From Telmatactis stephensoni (lineage: Eukaryota; Cnidaria; Anthozoa; Actiniaria; Isophelliidae): a stretch of DNA of 64,000 bases. Every line of letters starts with the position of its first letter. The first letter of the stretch is position 1. Below are positions 20,895-30,900 of the stretch, in pieces. The stretch covers positions 620,001 through 684,000 of the forward strand of contig JALIZF010001757.1 of assembly GCA_029948255.1 (NCBI GenBank), written 5' to 3'. The translations under genes and the position numbers were made by a program. A model generated the notes under the pieces. The model made no database searches and was not told the origin of the DNA. It saw only the letters and a program-made list of their open reading frames with translations.

Positions 20895-21840
20895 GTAAAT
20901 AATAAAACATAATATAAGATAGTCAGAGCACTAGGAACACTCCCAAGAAAATACCAAAATTGGATAAAGAATATTGAATGGCAAGTAGTGTTGACCTCTT
21001 ACAGAAAGCATGCCCACCTCAAAATCCTAGGCAAGCCTAGTAGGCATGCTTTCTGTAAGAGGTCAACACTACTTGCCACTAAAATGGAAAAACACTTAAG
21101 GATGCCAACTTCCACTTCCCCTCTCCCCGAGCCCTTCCCTTTTGAGGGTCTGGCTCTGAAGGCTTATATACACTTCAAAATAATGTCTTGTATTTATAAA
21201 AAAAATTATATGTGCAGAGATGCAAATTTGTTTGATTATTTTACTCAACAGTCTCACATACACAATTCACAATCATCATAATCATCAACATCATTTGAGA
21301 AAATATAAAGAACTCTTAACAAACTAAACTAAATCAGATTGACCTTAGCTGACCATTTCCAGTTGTATAGGTTTAATTAATTCATTAATTGCTGAAACAG
21401 TTGGCTTAATTATTGTATCAAACATAGCGGATGTCAACATGAAACAGCACTGAAATCCCTCAACAAAGGATTTTTGCATGCATTAATTTCCTTCCCTTTC
21501 AAAATGACCGTCATTCACCGAGGTCCTGCAAAAGACCTATTGTATGTGAGGAAACACTCTTTGTCACCACCTTTTGTTTTTGACTGATCATTCATGGCTA
21601 AAACTAATGATTAGTTTTCCCAATTCTATGGTATTTGTTTTTTAAAGGCAAAACAATAACCTGATACAGGTAATACCAAATATTTTTGGTTTTATTAGGC
21701 CTGAAGATGGTTGATTAAAACTAAAAACATTTTGTGACTAATGTATCATGTTATCGCTTTGCTCTTAAAAACACATTTAGGTGCGATATCTGGAAAATAT
21801 CAAATATCAGATATTACAAGATATTTGAATTGGGATCAGT
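20895..21840. other. Mostly noncoding, contains a hairpin
   Basis: Apart from the hairpin listed separately nothing coding is supported. A CCTGAAGATGG motif near 21701 resembles the variable region found upstream of Penelope-type ends but is too short to call. Confidence 0.4.
20979..21078. repeat. Perfect 36-bp inverted repeat with 28-base loop
   Basis: Arm 20979-21014 (TGGCAAGTAGTGTTGACCTC...) and arm 21043-21078 are exact reverse complements. The 28-base spacer contains CCTAGGCAAGCCTAG. No mismatches means the structure is recent or actively maintained. Confidence 0.9.
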
Positions 21841-22378
21841 ATCTTATAAATATCGGATAAATATAGGATAATATCCGAGATTATTGAATATCAAGCACTG
21901 AAGATATTAGAAGGAGCTTTGTTCTATTGATAGACAAATATAGGTTAATATCGGAGATTATCGAATATCAAGCACTGAAGATATTAGAAGGAGCTTCGTT
22001 CTATTGATAGACAAATATCGAATATCAGAGATTATTGAATATCAAGCACTGAAGATATTAGAAGGAGCTTCGTTCTATTGATAGACAAATATCGAATATC
22101 AGAGATTATTGAATATCAAGCACTGAAGATATTAGAAGGAGCTTCATTCTATTGATAGACAAATATAGGATATAATATCGAAGACTATCGAATATCAAGC
22201 ACTGAAGATATTAGAAGGAGCTTCGTTCTATTGATAGACAAATATCGGATAATATTGGAGATTATCGAATATCAAGCACTGAAGATATTAGAAGGAGCTT
22301 CGTTCTATTGATAAACAAATCAGTATAGGATAATATCGGAGATTATCAAATATCAAGCACTGAAGACATTAGAAGGAT
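21841..22378. repeat. Satellite, seven copies of a 74-81-bp unit
   Basis: TCAAGCACTG recurs at 21891, 21968, 22042, 22116, 22195, 22272 and 22353. Each unit continues AAGATATTAGAAGGAGCTT and ends in a variable block of GATAATATCGGAGATTAT-like words. The array ends directly upstream of the LINE fragment. Confidence 0.9.
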
Positions 22379-22550
22379 TATAATTTTAAAAGGTTTGGAA
22401 CTGACCTAAAAAATTAAAGATAAAACTTTAAAACGACTGAATTTTCGGTTACTCGCTGTAGCCTTCTTCAGAACTATAATGATTACTTGCAAGAGCTTGT
22501 GATGATAAATTTGAATTTACCACAAAAGATTTGTAAACCCTTGGGAAGTC

Positions 22551-23704
22551 TATGTATTCGTTAATTGAATTTGAGTCATGCGATCTGGACGACGTTCAGC
22601 AATATTTAAGGCGCAACTGCCTGGAATTTGTTGGTGTACCATGGCAAAAGAATGAAGATCCGAAAAAACTCGTCAAAGAAGTGTGTACAGCTATGGAAAT
22701 CGAGTTGCCACTTGGATAAATTTCTATCACACACCGTCTACCCGACACCAAAAATACGAAAGATCGTATTATCGCCAAATTTGTGAGACGAGATGTCAAG
22801 GATCAAGTTTACAAGAGTCGCAAAAAGCTGAAAGGTAAATCTGTGAAGTCTCTTCCATCCTTAAGAGATGCAAAGCCCCAAAAGTGCGCTATCTATATCG
22901 ACGAGTCATTGACTGGGTATAGAAAGAAGCTCTTTAATCGTGTGTACAACTTCAAGAAGTCCAATATGTACAAGCATGTCTGGACCCAAAATGGCAAAAT
23001 CTTTTTGAAGGAATACGATGACTCCGAAGTCTATAGTTTCACTACTGTGGAAGAATTTATTGACTTTGAATTATTATTGATTTATTATCTTAATCTAAAC
23101 TGCTATGCAGAGTCAGAGTCAATCAAATGAAATTAATCAAGATTTTTATGGCTTGCTAACAAATCCTGACAGATTCGACGAGTCGGACTCTGATAATATG
23201 CTTCAATTACCAAATTCTGATTATTATTCAGTTTTTGATCTCACCAAAAGCTTAGTTTTTGAGAATTACTCTAGGGAACAAACTAACTCTAGGAATAATT
23301 CTCTGTTTATGATTCATCTAAATATATGTAGCCTCTCTAAGAATTTTGATCAATTAAATGAACATCTCCTTACTTTTAATAAGAAACCTGATGTTATAGC
23401 GATTACAGAAACACGACTTGACGATAAATCTGTCTCAAATATCACCATTCCTGGTTATAAGTTTTTTCCATCGTGATTCCGTCACAATGGCAGGTGGGAC
23501 TGCCATGTATGTAAACAAAGATCTTATTAGTACCCCTAGAGATGACATCAAATTCCGTATGCTAGAAGTTGAATCCTGTTGGGTTGAAGTTCAAACTAGA
23601 AAAACAAAAAATTTGATTATTGGATGTGTCTATAGACACCCCAATGCTGATATTGATAAATTTACAGAGGAATTGGCAAAAAAAATGAAAACCGACCTCG
23701 AATG
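22551..23704 (+). pseudogene. LINE, 5' half only (ORF1 plus endonuclease start)
   Basis: ORF1-like reading from about 22551 (YSLIEFESCDLDDVQQYL), with a TAA near 22717, then RRDVKDQVYKSRKKLK, CAIYIDESLTGYRKKLF and HVWTQNGKIFLKEY, typical of CR1/L2-type ORF1. ORF2 begins near 23105 with an apurinic-endonuclease-like start (MIHLNICSLSKNF, DVIAITETRLDD); a frameshift near 23470 leads to GGTAMYVNKD and NLIIGCVYRHPN. It stops at about 23704, before the reverse transcriptase. LINE copies are usually cut at the 5' end, so loss of the 3' part points to a later breakpoint. Confidence 0.8.
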
Positions 23705-25931
23705 AGAGTATAGACAAATTACCTGAACTATCTGAAACCAAAACAAACTCGAGTGAAAAACCCTGACTGCAATTTTGAAGTTCCTGTGCCGAGTGAAACG
23801 GAAATGGCAAATTTGTATCAAGAACTTAGTGAATGTCAATCGAAGCCAGTCATACTCTCCCTAATTTCGCCTTATGCTGAAAACTACATTCTACCAAGCC
23901 ACAAAATACCCACAGTGATGGATCTTTTTGATGAGAAATACCTGAATTTGCCTTATAATGACTTAGTTAAAGTATGCCAAAACATCAAGATTGAAATTAC
24001 AAAAGAACAAATCGATCAAGTCCAAAAAGACACCGTAAACCAAGCTAAAGGCAACAACTTCTATAAACACAGAGCAGGGAGAATCGGTGCCTCCAAAAGT
24101 AAAGCTGCTGCTTCTACTGACCCATCACTCCCTGTACAGTCATTAATACAAGGAATTTGTTATCCAGAGCTTAACAAATTCACAAATGAAGCAGTGGTTC
24201 ATGGATGTAAACATGAAGCGGGCTCAATACATGCATACGAAGAGCTCATGAAAACTAAGCACATTAATTATAAAGTCGAACAATGTGGTACGTTCATAAA
24301 TGAGGATTATCCCTGGTTACATTGCAACTCCTGACTTCTTATGCTCTTGTGATTGCTGTGGGGAAGGGTGTGGCGAAGTTAAGTGCCCCCTCTGCATAGA
24401 GAATTTTGATTTTGATACTTATGTTAAACAGCCATCCTCATGTCTAAAGAAGAAGAATAACAATCAATTTGAATTACTTAAAAATCACTCATACTATTAC
24501 CAAGTACAGCAACAGTTATTCACAACAAAGTTGAAGTACTGTGATTTTGTTGTGTGTGCAGTTGGATGCAATAATGAAATGGGACTTATAGGTCAAAGAA
24601 TTACACCAGACATAAAGCACTGGAATGAAGTTCTGCCAAAACTTGAGAAATTCTGGAGAATTGGTGTGCTACCAGAAGTACTGGGTAGATGGTACACAAG
24701 GCGAAGGGAATAACCAAAACTTGGCACAGACGGATGCTGTGTGTTACTGTAGACAGATAACCGAGGAAGAAGTTGTTCAGTGTTCAAACCCTGACTGTGT
24801 AATCAGTCAATTCCATTTGTCATGTCTGGGAATCAGTGCTACTCCAAAGACCTGGTACTGCCCTAATTGCAGAACATTACCACAATTCAAGAGATGAGGT
24901 AAAAAACAGTCATTAAATATTGAAGCCTTGAAGCTGAATTGCATTTGTGTGTGCAATGCTACTCCAAACAGCCAAGACAAACTGTGAAAATTGTGAAATG
25001 TACAAATGAAAGCTGTAGCAATGGCAAATTTTTTCACCTGACATGCCTCAAGCGAAAACGAATGCCAAATAACAGTCAAAGTTGGCTGTGTCCAAAGTGT
25101 TCAATAAGCAATGTCTCCAATTCAAAACCCAATGCTACAGCCACTGTTAAACCTAATGCTACAGCCACTGTTAAACCTAATGCTACAGCCACTGTTAAAC
25201 CTAATGCTACAGCCACTGTTAAACCTAATGCTACAGCCACTGTTAAACCTAATGCTACAGCTACTGTTAAACCTAATGCTGCAGCTACTGTTAAACCTAA
25301 TGCTACACAAACACCAAAGGTTACATGCTCTGGAAGCTACAGTCCTACAGGAGTTCAATATGTAAAAACTGTCCATCATGTTAACAAGCAACCCCTTGAC
25401 AAGCATGCACCTGTTGGAAAACTTGGTAATTATGAATATGGACTAATTGCTTCCCCCACTGGATGGTTAGACTGTGTTATTATACATGAGGCTAACATAT
25501 TATTAAGAAAAATAAGCAATGGGATAGAAGGATTTCAAAGACCAACTCTTGGACCAGTAAGACAATTCGATATAATGTCTGGACCTTTTATTCAGATAGT
25601 TCACATTAACAATAATCATTGGGTGTGCATGACATCCATAGGCAGTTGTCCTGGTTATGTTAATCTTTTAAACAGTTTATCATCTCCTATAACACAAGAA
25701 GTACTAGATCTGGCTGAAAATTTAACAGGGCCAATGTTCAGGGGTGTAACCCAGGTACCTGTTCAACAACAACAGAATGGCAGCGACTGCGGTATCTTCT
25801 CAATTGCCTATGCGACAAGTCTAGTTTATGGACAAAATCCAGAACATGTAAATTATGATATTCCTAGGATGCGTCCTCACTTATTACATTGCCTAAAAAG
25901 TGGACAGATGTTCCCTTTTCCTACCACTTGA
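23705..25931 (+). pseudogene. YqaJ-PHD-PHD-Ulp1 protease gene, broken
   Basis: One plus-strand gene now split over several frames. YqaJ-type nuclease: FYKHRAGRIGASKSK, VVHGCKHEAGSIHAYEEL, then after a frameshift near 24315 [12 protein letters not shown] and [20 protein letters not shown]; the Gly after ATPD is missing. A second frameshift near 24705 leads to a PHD finger (CYCRQITEEEVVQC...WYCPNCR). An in-frame TGA at 24895 and a shift near 24975 precede a second PHD finger (CTNESCSNGKFFHLTC, WLCPKC). A 24-bp repeat linker follows, then a C48/Ulp1-like cysteine protease with NNHWVCMTS (His) and QQNGSDCGIFSIAYA (Gln, Cys). The last open frame is 24939-25931. Family knowledge: YqaJ partners of THAP-type transposases. 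Confidence 0.8.
25125..25308 (+). repeat. 24-bp coding minisatellite (KPNATATV), ~7.6 units
   Basis: The unit AAACCTAATGCTACAGCCAC plus TGTT encodes KPNATATV in the protease frame. Units are nearly identical, with a few A/G changes at the end, so expansion was recent. It joins the PHD finger to the Ulp1-like domain. Confidence 0.95.
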
Positions 25932-26257
25932 ACTTCTTTGGATGTTGAAAAAAATGAATGAAAAGCTTTCATTTATCAATTAAATCAATTCATTCTCACA
26001 AAAAACTGGATTATCAAAAATATAAATATTTATATATAATAATTAATAAAAAAGAGTAAATGCATATTGCTTGATTGAGTGGAACATACATGACTCTTGA
26101 CACCTACAACAATTCTTTACAGAGGAATAAAATAGTGAACATTAATTTTTGTGCAGTATTGAACAACCTTTGTTCAGGAATTGTACTATTTGCTTTGTTG
26201 TAATTGTCTTAAAAAGACAATCATATGGTACAGTTCCTGGGAGAATTTATACTACAA
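25932..26257. other. Short gap between convergent genes
   Basis: 3' flanks of the protease gene and the THAP-DDE gene. ATGGTACAGTTCCTGG-like words recur near 26225 and 26267. No separate feature. Confidence 0.4.
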
Positions 26258-27736
26258 TCAATCAAATGGTACAATTCCTGGACAAAGGTTGGTCAATGCA
26301 GCACAGACTGTTATTATTCTGTCGATCATTGGTTTCTTACCCTCTTCTGAGGCATTTGGGTCAGATTTCAAAAAGTCTATAGGTAGTATTCCAGAAAGAA
26401 TTAAGTATTTCCGCCTCAGAAGACCAATCACTCTTTCGACATGGATTCGGACATTAGCTATGCCTCGTGTTCGCTCAACATCCTCAGGGTTCAGCTGGTC
26501 TTTACCCTTTGTAAAGGCAGGCATTGCAAGTTCTGCTCTTTGACACATTAAAGATTCTTGGATGGTGAATCCTCTGTCTGCCAGAACAAGGTCACCAGGC
26601 AACAATTTTTTTAAGATACCACAGTGTTCAGTTATGTACTTGTCAGATGTCCTGCCACCCCATGCCTCAGAAACAAAACAAATACTTCCTTGGGGGCTTA
26701 CACCAATCAAAATCTTCACAGTATTGTGGCTTTTATAATTAGAGTATGTTTGTGCTCTAGCCATTAGATTAGATGGTCTATTTATAAAAACTTCAAAACA
26801 ATCAATAATGACTGTGGTTCTGTTACCAAATGCAAACTGAAAGCACTGAGGCATAGTAAGCCATAATTCTTCACGCTCAGGCCACTTTATTAATGGAGCA
26901 AGTCTTGTATCTAATGCGATCATCCACGCTAAAAATATTCTTGATACTGTAGCTTGTGAGATGCCAAATTGATAAGCTAAATCTTGCATGGGCATGTTCC
27001 ATTTTAGCTTCATTAGAGTGAGCACAAACTCTTGAAACGAAGACAAAGTAGGTGATCGCCTCGTAACATGTGGTGAAACATGCTGAAAAATGACTTTCAG
27101 GATACTAAAAGTCGGCAATCCAGTGTAGAATCGCACCTTTCTATCGTCATTAACAAATTCGCTCTGATCATATCGTGTGCTCTTGTTGTTGGAGTTACGA
27201 AACAAATATTCAAACTCCTCTGTTTGAGTCCCAGCCTCAGAAGTCCCGGTTTCTGAATTAATTTCAAATATCATATCCTTGATTTTCTCTCCTGATTCGT
27301 TTGCTTTTTGTCTTCTAACTTCTCTTTCTGCCTCACGTTCGAGTTCTTTTTCTCTTGCAAGTGCTCTCTTCGCGTCTAAGCCCCTTGCTCTCTTGTGCCG
27401 TTTATCAGCTGATTCTAAATTTGAGAGGTACATTTCCCCCGAAGCACGTTTATTATGGCCTAAATGCAGTGAAGGTATCCAGTCTGGGTGATTTCTTTTC
27501 ATCAGAGAAGCAGGTTGCCCCGAAACAAAATGCCTTCCACACACGCGACCACTATCCAAAATGGCGTCGGTAAGGTCATCTCTACTAATCGCCAAAATCC
27601 ACAAATTACGCCGTTCCTCGGACAATTTTTTCACTTCTTCTCCTTGATTAGTAATTATAGAAGGTATTCTCGCCATATAAATGCCTTTATCTCGCCCACT
27701 TCGGGTGACACAGCCGACAATCGCACACAAAACCAT
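26258..27736 (-). CDS. THAP-DDE_4 transposase, intact single-exon gene
   Basis: 492 codons without a break. N-terminal THAP-type zinc finger: Cys4, Cys9, Cys66, His69 (CAIVGC ... VCGRHF). A charged helix spans residues 118-160. A helix-turn-helix lies near 235-275 ([20 protein letters not shown]). The DDE core has Asp312 (IIDCFEVF), Asp387 (LVLADRGFT) and Glu434 ([14 protein letters not shown]). Expected role: binds transposon ends and cuts and rejoins DNA. Its length and order fit the ISL2EU/IS4EU-type transposases that, as I recall from Repbase, travel with a YqaJ protein. It faces the broken YqaJ-PHD-Ulp1 gene tail to tail. All three catalytic residues and the zinc ligands are present, so the enzyme could be functional even though its accessory gene is not. 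Confidence 0.9.
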   Translation of the reverse strand: MVLCAIVGCVTRSGRDKGIYMARIPSIITNQGEEVKKLSEERRNLWILAISRDDLTDAILDSGRVCGRHFVSGQPASLMKRNHPDWIPSLHLGHNKRASGEMYLSNLESADKRHKRARGLDAKRALAREKELEREAEREVRRQKANESGEKIKDMIFEINSETGTSEAGTQTEEFEYLFRNSNNKSTRYDQSEFVNDDRKVRFYTGLPTFSILKVIFQHVSPHVTRRSPTLSSFQEFVLTLMKLKWNMPMQDLAYQFGISQATVSRIFLAWMIALDTRLAPLIKWPEREELWLTMPQCFQFAFGNRTTVIIDCFEVFINRPSNLMARAQTYSNYKSHNTVKILIGVSPQGSICFVSEAWGGRTSDKYITEHCGILKKLLPGDLVLADRGFTIQESLMCQRAELAMPAFTKGKDQLNPEDVERTRGIANVRIHVERVIGLLRRKYLILSGILPIDFLKSDPNASEEGKKPMIDRIITVCAALTNLCPGIVPFD

Positions 27737-27830
27737 GTTCTCTCTCTATTCGCTTTGTACATTTGTTTATATGACATGTGCACCAATATGGCGGCCGATC
27801 AATAAGTAGGTCACGTGACTGAATACGATC

Positions 27831-27854
27831 TATATATATATATATATATATATA
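27831..27854. repeat. (TA)n microsatellite
   Basis: Twelve TA units between the THAP-DDE start and the first exon of the BEN-like gene. Confidence 0.95.
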
Positions 27855-27928
27855 CTTTACAGTCGCTTTGGATAGCACATTTTTATGTCTTCATATCCTA
27901 AAATCGTTTTTGAATTATTTTTTTGCAG

Positions 27929-30900
27929 GATGGCAGCATTTCAGTACTTACAAACTACTTTAAGGTAGCTTTACTACCTCCCGTTCTGTATAACACTGCA
28001 ATAGAGATCATCGAGAAATACGAAGGGGGCGAACTTGCTCCACCGTCAGAAAGCAAACAGCGACAACAGTGGAGCATTTTGTCCTCTTCCTTTAGTTTTC
28101 TTCATAATCTAGATCCTCTCAACGACAGAGATCAAAAGAAAATAATGCAATACTTCGACCGATGGTTGGAGATGGGAGTGAGGCCTTGTGTTGGTGCTAA
28201 GGTAATATTGAATTAGGACTTCCTTTGGACATCAACTAAGAAATTTCATGCTATCAGTGCTGATCACATTTCATCTTGATGTGAACTTATATCATCGCGG
28301 TAAGCTGAAGGTTAATAAGCTTAATAAACACTCATCGATCTTCTTCCGACTATTTTAAGTTAGAACTAGCACTTTCTTTAGCTATTTTGGGAGGAACTGG
28401 GCATATCCATTGTAGATTCTATTGATGCATTCTTTATTAAACAATTTCATTGCTTTCAAAGAATGGTATATAATGACAATGCTTTTCTTGCATTCAGGGA
28501 TCCACAACGAAAGTTGACACTGACGACGATAATTCGATAATGCAGAAGCTGTTGAAGGTTCAGATTGTAAGTGCATGCAAATTCAATATTAAGTTTTACT
28601 TTAAGTTCTTTATTTACTATTAAGGGCGATTTCAAATGTCACACAGAAACAGCTAGTTGTTCGACTTGTAATTGCATGCAAATTAATAAAAATTGTATAT
28701 TCATAATTTCTTTAGCAGGGAGTAAAACAAGAAAGATCTAGAGATGTCATACAAAAACTGCTCATTGCTTGACTTAATAATATTGTACTTGAATACAAAT
28801 TATATATCACTATTTCTTTATTCATAACTTTTTTGCAGGAACTCAAAAAGGAAAAACAATTCAACACAAGAAGATCTAAAGATATATCCATGTTGGAAAA
28901 GGTGAATATATTTTAAGTGCATTGAGAAACTGTTGTAAGTTATGCATATTGAATATTTCTGAAGTTATATAAAATCATCCCTCTCATTTGCATGTTATCT
29001 TAAAATATTGACAGAGATTACAAGATACAGAAGAAAAACTTACCAGCAAGGATCACGAGATCCAAACGCTAAAAAAGGTGATCAATATGTTTTAATCTTT
29101 CTCTGCCAACCTTGGGGGAGGGGGGGAACTCCGATTGTAAATGGATGGGGGTGCTCAGTCGTAACTTTTAGGGGTCAAAATCTGCAATCTGGTACCTTTT
29201 AGGGTGTCTCAGACTTAAGTGGACTACCAGAGACATAGCTGGTACCTTTTAGGGACTGTTTTGAGGTAAATAAAAACAAGCATGAAAGGGACGATTTCAA
29301 GATCTGAATTGAAGCACATTGATAACAAAGTGTTTCATTGGTCATTACTATATTCTTTAATTATTGTTTTTTAATTGGTACCTTTTAGGGGTCATTTTCA
29401 AATTTTTCAACGAGCATCCCCATCCTCCTTTATAAAGGAGTCCCCCCTCCCCCCGGGCTGCAAACAAACACCTAGTAAATGTTAATAATCGCCTACTGCT
29501 CGTGCTTCCACTACACTCTTTCGTGTTCTCCCAACATCAGGCGTGTTTTGATCAGGCCATCAAACACAGGGAAACCATATTTTTATTCCTTTTACTTATA
29601 AAATACTCGAGATATAACGCACTGGAAGATGTAGAGCACTCAAAAAGCAAGAGAAACACTTGGCTATGCCTCATGTTCCTAAGCTGTGTGCTTTTCTCTT
29701 GCTCTACATTTTCCATTGTGTTTATATCACAGAACAGAGACATGCGTGCACAGTTTTATATTCCTTAAATATTATTAATGAAATCCACTTTATATATTTA
29801 TAAGGAACTTGAAGCTAAATCCAAGAGGTTAAATTCCTCTTTGAAGAGACAAAAAGACTTGAAGAGGTAATTAGGACTTCATAGAATATCCTTTCAATTA
29901 ACAATTAATCTTTGGTACAGTGTATAGCTAACAAATCAAATGTGTTTCAAATTATTTTTAATTTCCTAGAAACTGAGTGAAAAACAACAAATGAGAAGTC
30001 AAAAGCTTGCAGTTGAGGTAACACTGTTTCTGATAAAAGTGATGTTATGCTTTTGAATTGGGATTATTTTGAGAGGTTGTCAGGTGTGCGTCGCTCTACC
30101 AGAAGTTAAATGATGCTCGCCAAAAATGCGCGTCTATTCAACTTTGCCGGCCAAAATAAGACCCTATTTTGCATAGCAACTGTTGCACAGCAACGATATA
30201 TGTCAGTACACCCTTAATCATTCTTTATATTTTCTCTCGTGCATCCATAAAGCCATGTCAAATTGATAATTATTACTAATTACTCCCGGACATTCTTTAT
30301 GAATAATGTTAGGTACTACATACAGACGTTATCTTTATCAAATTATCATCACCATTATTATTATTATTATTGCTTTTCAACAAAGAAGTTTAACTTCTAC
30401 TTCATCACTTCAAGAAACCACTAAGTAAACTGAGTTCCTATCTTTCTCTAGGTATCACCCCTTGGTAATAAGAAAGGACAGAATTCTGTAAGTATCAACC
30501 CTACTTCATATAATAATGGCTATATTATGGTCAAGAACTGTGATTACAGTACACACAGATCACTTTGAATGGCTGATAATTTCCTCTGTGTCTGTACATC
30601 TTCCTGAGTGCTTATGTCACAGTGCAGAGACACAAGCGATCGTTAATTATGATTTATAAAATTTGAGTGAGCCATGTCTCCGTCCTAAGATATAAACATG
30701 GTAGCCAGCCAATCAGCGCGCAAGCACGTTATATCTCAAATATATCTCAAATATTTTATAAAATTGAAATTAAGCACGATGGTCAAAACGGCTATGTTTT
30801 TCTCCCACTTGGGTCAACAAAAATTTGTAGAATGCTCAAGAATGTCTTGTATGCAACGAAACTTGTCATGAAGGTAGTTTGAGGTAGTCCACATTTAAGA

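Noticed and set aside
21841..22378. Possible CRISPR-like array
   Set aside because: Whole units repeat, spacers are not unique, and the window is clearly eukaryotic. It is a satellite.
25111..25406. Repeat-encoded frames other than KPNATATV (both strands)
   Set aside because: They are the same 24-bp repeat read in other frames. Only the protease frame joins known domains.
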